DNA from: Bacteroidota bacterium
GTDB lineage: Bacteria > Bacteroidota > Bacteroidia > Chitinophagales > Chitinophagaceae
Assembly: GCA_947457085.1 (NCBI GenBank)
Contig: CANGUS010000079.1
Coordinates: 1 to 7,797 of the forward strand
Direction: 5' to 3'
DNA length: 7,797 bases
The first letter of the stretch is position 1; the number at the start of each line of letters is the position of its first letter. Both the position numbers and the translations under genes were made by a program. Positions 1-6,297 of this stretch are shown one piece after another. The notes under the pieces were generated by a model. The model did not search any database. It was not told the origin of the DNA and saw only the letters and a program-made list of their open reading frames with translations.

Positions 1-114
1 GCCTAACCATTTGGTTAAATAAAAACTACTCATCACTTTACTGGCATTCCACATTCGTCGAAATGTAAGCTTGGTTATGAAATTGGCAGCATCTGAATAA
101 TTTATTTCGGGCAT
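1..114 (-). CDS. N-terminal fragment of a protein cut by the window edge, possibly a radical SAM/SPASM protein
   Basis: Read on the minus strand, an ATG at 114-112 opens 38 codons that run without a stop to base 1, so the gene continues past the left edge. The peptide begins MPEINYSDAANFITKLTFRR and goes on with a Trp-Asn-Ala-Ser-Lys core and a Ser-Ser-Phe-Tyr-Leu-Thr-Lys-Trp end. This resembles, from memory, the short helical leader before the CxxxCxxC iron-sulfur motif in a group of Bacteroidota radical SAM/SPASM proteins, but the cysteine motif itself would lie outside the window. That the frame is coding is well supported by its amino-acid composition and by a TATCTTTG promoter-like element directly upstream. 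The family name is an inference and could be wrong. It is divergent from the barrel gene at 363. Confidence 0.6.
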   Translation of the reverse strand, partial: MPEINYSDAANFITKLTFRRMWNASKVMSSFYLTKWLG

Positions 115-118
115 AGAG

Positions 119-126
119 CAAAGATA
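119..126 (-). promoter_or_regulatory. Candidate -7 promoter element for the left-edge gene
   Basis: The minus strand reads TATCTTTG, a full match to the Bacteroidota -7 consensus TAnnTTTG. Only four bases separate it from the ATG at 114, so transcription would begin at or next to the start codon, giving a leaderless or nearly leaderless message. I see no TTG/TTTG -33 element at a normal distance. Confidence 0.5.
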
Positions 127-130
127 ATAG

Positions 131-158
131 TTAATGATTAATGGTTAATGATTGATGG
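131..158. repeat. Two tandem 14-base units, operator-like
   Basis: Bases 131-144 (TTAATGATTAATGG) and 145-158 (TTAATGATTGATGG) are adjacent copies differing at one base (140 versus 154). The first copy contains a perfect inverted repeat TTAAT-G-ATTAA at 131-141, and the second carries it with one mismatch. The pair lies just upstream of the candidate -7 element for the minus-strand gene, where a -33 element or a regulator site would be expected. It may also be simple AT-rich intergenic sequence of a kind frequent in this phylum. Confidence 0.5.
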
Positions 159-262
159 TGTTTTTTGCCACAAATAAGCAAAAGCAATAGGAGCTCAAGG
201 TAAAAATAAAAAAGATGGAAATCGTGCGATGCGAATGAAATAATTTATTACTCTATGCTTCT

Positions 263-321
263 CATATAATTCATAACGAATAAATTATAATTATACCATT
301 CATGTAATTCATAACGAATAA
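263..321. repeat. Direct repeat with 38-base spacing
   Basis: TAATTCATAACGAATAA occurs at 267-283 and again at 305-321. With the preceding four bases (263-266 and 301-304) the match is 20 of 21. Each copy contains TTC-ATAAC-GAA, a short hyphenated palindrome. The second copy ends 16 bases before the candidate -7 element of the barrel gene, so it covers the place where an activator or repressor could bind. The function is unknown. Confidence 0.6.
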
Positions 322-336
322 TTCATAATTGATAAT

Positions 337-344
337 TACTTTTG
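337..344 (+). promoter_or_regulatory. Candidate -7 promoter element for the barrel/GLPGLI unit
   Basis: TACTTTTG matches TAnnTTTG completely and ends 18 bases before the ATG at 363, leaving a very short leader. No clear -33 TTG element is visible about 19 bases upstream. Its last three bases are a TTG that could be mistaken for an in-frame start of the barrel gene. The promoter reading fits better. Confidence 0.5.
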
Positions 345-362
345 AAGCTTATTCGATTTTTT

Positions 363-3209
363 ATGATCAAAAAATACTTTTTATTATTTATTACCATTGT
401 TTGTAGTCAGTTTGCTTATGCGCAATCCAATGAAATGAAAGGAATGATACAAGATAGCATCAGTTTACGACCTGTAGTATTTGCCAGTGTTTCTGCAATT
501 CGAAAAACAGATTCGGTATTAATAAAAACAACAAGAACCAATCAACAAGGAAAATTTTCACTCTTTGGATTACCGGCCAACAATTACATTTTATTGGTAG
601 CACACAATGCATTTGTTGATTATGTAGACGATATAATCATAAAAGCAAATGAACCAATAAATGATATTGGTAAAATTAGTTTATTTTCTAGAGGACAGCT
701 TTTAAAAGAAGTGGTTATCAAAAATGCGGCAGGCATTAAAATCAAAGGGGATACCTTAGAATATTCTGCCGATAGTTTTCAAGTTCGCAAAGGTGCAATG
801 GTAGAAGATTTATTGAAAGTATTGCCAGGGGTGCAAGTAAACAAAAAAGGGGAAATAACTGCCATGGGCGAAAAAATTGAAAAAGTATTAGTGGATGGCG
901 AAGAGTTTTTTGGCGATGACCCCACCATTGCTACTCAAAATTTGCAATCTCAAATTGTAGAAAAAGTACAAGTATTTGACAAAAAAAGTGACCAAGCAAA
1001 ATTTACAGGATTTGATGATGGCAATACCGAAAAAACCATTAACCTGAAATTGAAAAAAGGCATGAACAAAGGAGAGTTTGGCAAATTGGAAATGGGAGGC
1101 GGATGGAAAGACAATTGGCAAAATCAAGCCATGATGAATGTCTTCAGAAATAAAGAAAAATTTAGCTTGTATGGGTTAATGAGTTCAATTGGCAAAACTG
1201 GCTTAGGCTGGGACGATAGAAATGCCTATACTGGACAAGGAGAAAATATGCAAATGTCGGAAGAGGGATATATGTACTCTATGAATGACAATAATGGTGA
1301 TGATGGTGGCAACACCTACAACAATGGTATTCAAGAAGGTATGAGCAAAGCCTGGGTAAGTGGCATGCATTATTCTAACAAATGGAATGAAGATAAAGAA
1401 CATACCAATATTAATTATTCATTTGGGCGAATTAATAAAACAAAAAAAGAAACTTCTAATACCGAAAACTTATTTCCTCAAAATAGATATGAAAGTAGAG
1501 ATACCTCAAACTCATTTAATAGCAGAAATGCACACCGATTATCAGGGAAATATGATTTTGCAATTGATACCAACACAACCATCATATATAATTTTTCGGG
1601 TCGATTGAGTTTTGTAGATAATTACAATTACAGCAAAACAGAAAATAAATCATATACCGAATTACCAATTAGCAATAGCAAACGAGACAATAATACAAAA
1701 AGCACCAATGCCAGTGCAGGAAATAGCTTGACGATTAATCATAAATTAAAAAAAATCGGCAGAACCATTTCGTTGTTCGCTAATTACGATTACAGTAAAA
1801 ACGAAAGTTTAGGAACGCTTGAAGGAGACAATAGTTATTATGTAGGAGGCTTGTTGAAAAGTGAAAATTTAGATCAACAAAAAGAGACCAACGTAATAAC
1901 AAATACAGCAAACGCATCGCTAACTTATACCGAACCATTGAACAAAAAATTACAAATGAAATTGTCCTACAATATCGGTACTGAAAGAAACAATTCTTTA
2001 AAAACAACCGCTATTAAAACAACAAGTGACAAATACACACAGCGAATTGACTCATTGAGCAATGATTTTAATTCTATCATCAATACACATACAGGTGGTG
2101 TGGAATTTAAATTCAATGAAAAAAAATATTCTGTTGCTGTGGGTTCAAAAGTTCGATATGCTCAATTTAATCAGGAAGACATCATCCAATTGCAAAACTT
2201 TAATTACAACCGAATCAACTTGTTCCCTACCCTTCGTTTCAATTATAAATTTGATCAATTTAACCGAATCAATATCAATTATTCGGGAAATACTACGCAA
2301 CCAACCATCACTCAAATTCAACCCTATAATGATAACAGCAACCCTTTACAAATCACAATTGGGAATCCTAATTTAAAAGTTGGTTACAGCCAAAGTATCA
2401 ATTTAAGTATTTTTAATTATAAAGTACTTTCAAGCAGAAGTTTGTATGCAGGCATCAATGCCAGTAACAAATACAACAATGTATCTACCAATAGAACATT
2501 TGATGAATTAGGACGCACGATTAATAAATATGTAAATTTAAATGGTTTTTATAATGTGTCTATGTGGGGTGGTTACAGTGCAAGGATTCCGAAATCGAAA
2601 TTCGAAGGAAAAATAAATGTCAATGGAAATTATTTACACAACCCAAACATGACGAATAATATAGAGGGCATTACGACCAACTTTAGTTTTACAGTTACAC
2701 CCGGATTGACTTATTCAAAAGAAAATGTCATTTACTCTTCATTAGAATTTGGTACTATATATACCAACTCAAAAAGCACATTTAAAGATGCCAGAGAAAT
2801 AAAATTCATTTCATTGAACCCAACTTTTTCTTTAATTAAATACTTCAATAATCTAGAAATTGGATCAGATGTCGATTACATTTACAATCCACCTGTAGAA
2901 CCTTATCCTAACAAATTTTCACGATTTATTTGGAATGCCTATATTACTTATAAAGTACTACCAAAGAAAAATTTGGACCTAAAGTTTAGCATCAATGATG
3001 CCTTAAATCAAAATAGAGGATATGAAAGAACAACCAGCAATAATTTCAATACAGAACGAAATTTTCTTACACTAGGAAGATATTGGATGCTTGGATTTGT
3101 ATATAATTTTAAACATGGCGCCATGGCTGAAACCAAAGGCAAACCAGGAAGAATGCCATCAATGGGTGGCAGACCACCAAGAACTGGAGGTGGTGGAAGA
3201 AGAAGATAA
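363..3209 (+). CDS. TonB-receptor-like outer-membrane beta-barrel protein with a carboxypeptidase-regulatory-like N-domain
   Basis: A 948-aa outer-membrane protein. A signal peptide covers residues 1-20 (MIKKYFLLFI start, cleavage after FAYA). Residues about 25-107 form a carboxypeptidase-regulatory-like beta-sandwich. Residues about 124-233 form a plug-like domain with the signatures LLKVLPGVQV, VLVDGEEFFGDDP and KVQVFDKKSDQAKFTGFDDG, which mark the OMP_b-brl_3 group of Bacteroidota receptor-like barrels. The rest, to about residue 919, is rich in alternating aromatic/polar strands and Asn/Ser/Thr loops and ends in a strand WMLGFVYNF. Residues 920-948 are a Gly/Arg/Pro tail after the last strand. 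An Asp/Asn/Gly-rich loop lies at about 308-322. ATG 363 is preferred over an in-frame TTG at 342, which lies inside the promoter element and would spoil the signal peptide. The substrate is unknown; TonB-driven uptake is inferred from the family. The GLPGLI gene follows 64 bases downstream, probably in one transcript. Confidence 0.9.
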   Translation: MIKKYFLLFITIVCSQFAYAQSNEMKGMIQDSISLRPVVFASVSAIRKTDSVLIKTTRTNQQGKFSLFGLPANNYILLVAHNAFVDYVDDIIIKANEPINDIGKISLFSRGQLLKEVVIKNAAGIKIKGDTLEYSADSFQVRKGAMVEDLLKVLPGVQVNKKGEITAMGEKIEKVLVDGEEFFGDDPTIATQNLQSQIVEKVQVFDKKSDQAKFTGFDDGNTEKTINLKLKKGMNKGEFGKLEMGGGWKDNWQNQAMMNVFRNKEKFSLYGLMSSIGKTGLGWDDRNAYTGQGENMQMSEEGYMYSMNDNNGDDGGNTYNNGIQEGMSKAWVSGMHYSNKWNEDKEHTNINYSFGRINKTKKETSNTENLFPQNRYESRDTSNSFNSRNAHRLSGKYDFAIDTNTTIIYNFSGRLSFVDNYNYSKTENKSYTELPISNSKRDNNTKSTNASAGNSLTINHKLKKIGRTISLFANYDYSKNESLGTLEGDNSYYVGGLLKSENLDQQKETNVITNTANASLTYTEPLNKKLQMKLSYNIGTERNNSLKTTAIKTTSDKYTQRIDSLSNDFNSIINTHTGGVEFKFNEKKYSVAVGSKVRYAQFNQEDIIQLQNFNYNRINLFPTLRFNYKFDQFNRININYSGNTTQPTITQIQPYNDNSNPLQITIGNPNLKVGYSQSINLSIFNYKVLSSRSLYAGINASNKYNNVSTNRTFDELGRTINKYVNLNGFYNVSMWGGYSARIPKSKFEGKINVNGNYLHNPNMTNNIEGITTNFSFTVTPGLTYSKENVIYSSLEFGTIYTNSKSTFKDAREIKFISLNPTFSLIKYFNNLEIGSDVDYIYNPPVEPYPNKFSRFIWNAYITYKVLPKKNLDLKFSINDALNQNRGYERTTSNNFNTERNFLTLGRYWMLGFVYNFKHGAMAETKGKPGRMPSMGGRPPRTGGGGRRR

Positions 3210-3273
3210 TTTTCAACCATGCCTTTTCTCTTCTTAAAAGAATTATTAAAATTATTTGATCAAAAAATTAGAA

Positions 3274-4071
3274 ATGAAGAAATTAAAAATCATGAAAAAC
3301 ATTTTAACCCTGTTGTTATTTGTATGTACAAATTACACCTTACTGAATGCACAAACAAAAACAGAAGCCAAGCCAGCGATCATTTTTAAAGGTAAAATTA
3401 CCTACGAGCGCAAATTAAATATGCACAAACAAATGGATGGCATGTTGAAGGACAGACCCGAAATGGCTTCTATGATTGAGATGTTCAAAAAACAAATGTC
3501 GAAATACAAAACCGACATTTTTGAAATGACTTTTACAGATAAAAAAAGCATTTACAAACCAGCCAAAGATGGCATCACAGAAAGCAAAAGCATGATGGGC
3601 AATTTGCCTTCAGAGAGAAATATCATTTTCAATAATTATGAAACAAAAGAATCTGTTGCTGAAAAAAAGGTTTTTGAAAAAACGTATTTAATGAAAGATT
3701 CATTCAAAAAGTTTGAATGGAAAATAAAAGAAGAATTTAAAACCATTGCTGGCTTTAGTTGCAGAAGAGCCGAAACTATTATTATGGATTCAGTATATGT
3801 GATTGCTTATTACTCAGATGCCATTATTGCCAATGGCGGCCCAGAAAGTTTCAATGGCTTACCGGGTATGGTTTTAGGAATTGTAATGCCTCGTTTAAAT
3901 ATCACGTATTTCGCCACGCAGGTAGATAATTTTATTGCGGATGAAAATATAATAGAAGCCCCTTCAAAAGGCACAGAAAAAACAATGGCCGAATTAACTA
4001 CATCCATCAAAGAAAGTACAGCTCAATGGGGTGATTTTGCTCAACGTATTTTATGGTATATAAATATTTAG
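3274..4071 (+). CDS. GLPGLI family protein, secreted, function unknown
   Basis: A 265-aa exported protein with signal peptide MKKLKIMKNILTLLLFVCTN and onward, cleavage near LLNA-Q at residues 26/27. Family hallmarks are present in order: an early strand GKITYERKLNMHK (40-52), IAGFSCRRAETI (158-169), and SGGPExFNGLPG-type segment NGGPESFNGLPGMVLGI (187-203), where the name-giving motif reads GLPGMV rather than GLPGLI. It closes with QWGDFAQRILWYINI. The length is normal for the family. Residues 50-85 hold eight methionines. The family is widespread in Bacteroidota, its role is not established, and it is likely periplasmic or envelope-associated. ATG 3292 (259 aa) is an equally clean signal-peptide start; both are preceded by A-rich sequence and no Shine-Dalgarno helps decide. 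A TTG at 3256 is less likely. It probably shares a transcript with the barrel gene upstream and ends at the hairpin at 4109-4141. Confidence 0.9.
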   Translation: MKKLKIMKNILTLLLFVCTNYTLLNAQTKTEAKPAIIFKGKITYERKLNMHKQMDGMLKDRPEMASMIEMFKKQMSKYKTDIFEMTFTDKKSIYKPAKDGITESKSMMGNLPSERNIIFNNYETKESVAEKKVFEKTYLMKDSFKKFEWKIKEEFKTIAGFSCRRAETIIMDSVYVIAYYSDAIIANGGPESFNGLPGMVLGIVMPRLNITYFATQVDNFIADENIIEAPSKGTEKTMAELTTSIKESTAQWGDFAQRILWYINI

Positions 4072-4108
4072 ATCCGTAATGGTTGTTTTACTAATCATAC
4101 ATCATAAT

Positions 4109-4141
4109 AAAAAAACGCTTCCAAATTGGAAGCGTTTTTTT
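4109..4141 (+). terminator. Rho-independent terminator behind the GLPGLI gene
   Basis: The perfect stem CGCTTCC/GGAAGCG (4116-4122 with 4128-4134) has an AAATT loop, seven A before it and seven T after it, so the stem can extend to 14 pairs. It lies 37 bases after the GLPGLI stop codon. Its symmetry would let it stop transcripts from either side, though no minus-strand gene lies nearby to use it. Confidence 0.92.
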
Positions 4142-4192
4142 ATGTGCCCAACGAAGTTGAAATGTTTCTTTTCGGTAGTCATTTTATGAGAA

Positions 4193-4210
4193 ATGAATTA
4201 AATGATTCAT
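4193..4210. repeat. Short inverted repeat upstream of the orphan exported gene
   Basis: ATGAAT at 4193-4198 and ATTCAT at 4205-4210 form six-base arms around a six-base spacer, about 55 bases before the ATG at 4264. It could be an operator, but arms of this length arise readily by chance in such AT-rich sequence. Confidence 0.25.
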
Positions 4211-4236
4211 AATTCTGTATTTATTATTCTTTTACT

Positions 4237-4244
4237 TAATATTG
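4237..4244 (+). promoter_or_regulatory. Weak candidate -7 element for the orphan exported gene
   Basis: TAATATTG differs from TAnnTTTG at one position and ends 19 bases before the ATG at 4264, a distance like those at 337 and 5408. A promoter is expected somewhere here because a strong terminator lies upstream. Confidence 0.3.
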
Positions 4245-4263
4245 TAACAGTAAAAAATAAAAA

Positions 4264-5373
4264 ATGCGAACGACTCTAATATTTATATTTCTATCCTTTG
4301 TTAGTTTCCAATTTTTAAATGCTCAAAATAACTCGGCTGAATTGGTCAAAAATATCAATGCCACAATAGAAGGTTCCTTCAATCCATTTAATTTTTATGA
4401 AAAATCTGGCAACCTTGAGCAAACACAAGACGGCATTATGCAGCGCTTCAAACTAGCAGACATCGGCTCTATAAAACTAACTAAAAACACAGAAGGCTAC
4501 AGTGTTGATATTACTTGTAAAGAACAGAATGGCTGTATAACATTAATCAAAAACAACACACAAGTTACTCAAATGAGTGTGTCTTCTTTCTTTTTTGGCA
4601 ATGAAATGAATGGCAATGCATTTGCAAGTAACTTCACTAAACTTATATCGAATTATACCAAATCGGAAGTTAAACCCAATGGAATTCCAGCTAAAAAAGA
4701 GGAGACAATAGCAACCCAAGAACCGATAAAAAATGAAGTAAAAGAAATAAAAACAGCTCCTATTGTAGAACAAAAAGCAGATGGAATCATTCATACACCA
4801 AAAACAAATACCAAAAAAGAAATAGCAAAAGTGGAAGAGGAAGAGGAAATGGAAGATGTGGAAAAATCATATGCAAAATCGAAAACAACGAAAAAAAATA
4901 TAGAAAAAGAAGAAAGTGAGGAAAAAGTCGTTTCAAAAGCATCGAAAGATTTTTGCAACCAAATAAATCAACTATTAAAAATAGCGAATGATAAAAATTT
5001 CAAATCCATAGAAGGGAATGAAACCAATGCCACTAAAAAAATAAACGATTCTAAATTTAAATTAAAAGGAGCTAAAAAAAACTACCTGAATTGGTATAAT
5101 AACGAACGGACTTTTATCGCAGAAATTAAAACCTCATTGAGCTATGACGACTTAATGATAGAATATGACAATATACAAGCAGAAATTGAAGCCTGTTTAG
5201 GTTCAAACTGGGATAGCGATGATCGATCTGGAGAAAAAGAATATGACAATTTCAATGGAGAAGTGCGAGATACTGAATACACAGATATAGACAAAAAATT
5301 AAAATCGAGATTGCGAATTATTTTATTAAGTGATGAAGATAATAAATCTACTCTTTTCATTCGAATACAGTAA
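4264..5373 (+). CDS. Exported protein of unknown function with a charged linker between two domains
   Basis: A 369-aa protein that I do not recognise. A signal peptide covers residues 1-20 (MRTTLIFIFLSFVSFQFLNA, then QNN). Residues about 21-132 look like a compact alpha/beta domain (ADIGSIKLTK, YSVDITCKEQNGCI, then an ASNFTKLISNY helix) with cysteines 85 and 91. Residues about 133-228 are low-complexity, rich in Lys, Glu, Pro and Thr, with an EEEEEMEDVE acidic run at 191-200; this looks like a flexible spacer. Residues about 229-369 form a second domain starting DFCNQINQLLKIAND, with cysteines 231 and 311, a helix before CLGSNW, and a hydrophobic C-terminal strand pair (RIILLS, STLFIRIQ). All four cysteines outside the signal peptide lie in the two predicted domains, two in each, which would suit disulfides in the periplasm. 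It is flanked by a terminator upstream and a separate panB promoter downstream, so it is probably transcribed alone. Confidence 0.85.
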   Translation: MRTTLIFIFLSFVSFQFLNAQNNSAELVKNINATIEGSFNPFNFYEKSGNLEQTQDGIMQRFKLADIGSIKLTKNTEGYSVDITCKEQNGCITLIKNNTQVTQMSVSSFFFGNEMNGNAFASNFTKLISNYTKSEVKPNGIPAKKEETIATQEPIKNEVKEIKTAPIVEQKADGIIHTPKTNTKKEIAKVEEEEEMEDVEKSYAKSKTTKKNIEKEESEEKVVSKASKDFCNQINQLLKIANDKNFKSIEGNETNATKKINDSKFKLKGAKKNYLNWYNNERTFIAEIKTSLSYDDLMIEYDNIQAEIEACLGSNWDSDDRSGEKEYDNFNGEVRDTEYTDIDKKLKSRLRIILLSDEDNKSTLFIRIQ

Positions 5374-5407
5374 TAAACTATAGCCTTTTTTATTTTAATT
5401 TATTGAC

Positions 5408-5415
5408 TACATTTG
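5408..5415 (+). promoter_or_regulatory. Candidate -7 promoter element for panB
   Basis: TACATTTG is a full match to TAnnTTTG, 22 bases before the panB ATG. No convincing -33 element is seen in the T-rich stretch upstream. It suggests that panB is transcribed independently of the gene before it, from which it is 64 bases away. Confidence 0.5.
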
Positions 5416-5437
5416 TTTTTCTAATCAGAAAAAATAA

Positions 5438-6262
5438 ATGAGTACTTACAACGAAAACAAAGAATTCAAGAAAATAACCACACATGTTTTATTGGCAATG
5501 AAACAACGTGGTGAACGAATCTCAATGTTAACTGCCTATGATTATTCGATGGCTACTATTTTAGATGATGCTGGTATTGACATATTATTAGTGGGAGACA
5601 GTGCAAGTAATGTAATGGCAGGTCACGAAACCACTTTGCCAATCACCTTAGATCAAATGATTTATCATGCTTCATCTGTTATCCGCGCCGTAAAAAGAAG
5701 TTTGGTAGTGGTAGATTTACCTTTTGGATCCTATCAAGGTAACTCAAAAGAAGCATTGAATAGCGCGATCAGAATCATGAAAGAAGCCGGTGCACATTCA
5801 ATTAAAATGGAAGGCGGCGAAGAAATCATTGACTCAGTAAAAAGAATTATTTCAGCTGGGGTTCCTGTTATGGGTCATTTAGGTTTAACGCCTCAAAGTA
5901 TCTACAAATTTGGAACCTATACCGTTCGAGCTAAAGAAGAAGAAGAAGCGGAACAATTAGTAAAAAATGCAAAATTGCTAGAAGAAGCAGGGTGCTTTGC
6001 CATTGTTTTAGAAAAAATTCCTGCGGCACTCGGGAAAAGAGTTGCTGAAGAAGTAAAAATTCCAATTATTGGCATTGGCGCAGGGATGCATGTGGATGGA
6101 CAAGTTTTAGTGATGCATGATATGTTGGGCATTAATAAAGAATTTAATCCTCGTTTTTTACGTAGATATTTAAATATGTATGAACAAATTTTTAATGCGA
6201 CCAAACAATATATTGCAGATGTAAAAAATAAAGATTTCCCGAATGAAAGTGAGCAATATTAA
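5438..6262 (+). CDS. panB: 3-methyl-2-oxobutanoate hydroxymethyltransferase (ketopantoate hydroxymethyltransferase, EC 2.1.2.11)
   Basis: A 274-aa cytoplasmic TIM-barrel enzyme that transfers a hydroxymethyl group from 5,10-methylenetetrahydrofolate to 2-oxoisovalerate to give ketopantoate, the first committed step of pantothenate and so coenzyme A synthesis. Signatures run in order: MLTAYDYS (30-37), LLVGDSASNVMAGHETTLP (50-68), VVVDLPFGSYQ (90-100), IKMEGGEE (122-129), VPVMGHLGLTPQSI (142-155), IVLEKIP (189-195), IPIIGIGAG (208-216), DGQVLVMHDMLGI (220-232). By comparison with the E. coli enzyme, Asp54 and Asp93 hold the magnesium ion, and Glu125 and Glu192 are the conserved active-site acids, with Glu192 as the likely base. 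The length is normal and no key residue is missing. No panC or panD lies beside it. It converges with the PKD lipoprotein gene, with 35 bases between the stop codons and no clear hairpin there. Confidence 0.98.
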   Translation: MSTYNENKEFKKITTHVLLAMKQRGERISMLTAYDYSMATILDDAGIDILLVGDSASNVMAGHETTLPITLDQMIYHASSVIRAVKRSLVVVDLPFGSYQGNSKEALNSAIRIMKEAGAHSIKMEGGEEIIDSVKRIISAGVPVMGHLGLTPQSIYKFGTYTVRAKEEEEAEQLVKNAKLLEEAGCFAIVLEKIPAALGKRVAEEVKIPIIGIGAGMHVDGQVLVMHDMLGINKEFNPRFLRRYLNMYEQIFNATKQYIADVKNKDFPNESEQY

Positions 6263-6297
6263 GCACATTTAGAAACACTCAATGTAAAGAAAAAAAT

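Noticed and set aside
324..336. CATAAT-T-GATAAT, resembling part of a Fur box, before the receptor-like gene
   Set aside because: The flanking sequence is almost entirely A and T, only two hexamers fit and the third fails, so chance explains it.
342..362. TTG at 342 as an upstream start of the barrel gene, adding seven residues
   Set aside because: The TTG is part of a TACTTTTG promoter element, and the ATG at 363 gives a cleaner signal peptide (MIKKYFLLFI).
888..1403. Antisense open frames of 66-79 codons under the barrel gene
   Set aside because: They overlap a well-supported gene, have no recognisable domains and look like shadows of its codon pattern.
3256..3273. TTG at 3256 as the start of the GLPGLI gene
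   Set aside because: Two ATG codons downstream (3274, 3292) each give a normal signal peptide, and TTG starts are uncommon here.
5917..6204. A 95-codon antisense frame within panB
   Set aside because: It mirrors the conserved PanB coding sequence and has no promoter or family resemblance of its own.
6263..6297. A terminator between the convergent panB and PKD lipoprotein genes
   Set aside because: The 35 bases contain an A-run but no stem with G/C pairs, so no hairpin could be supported.
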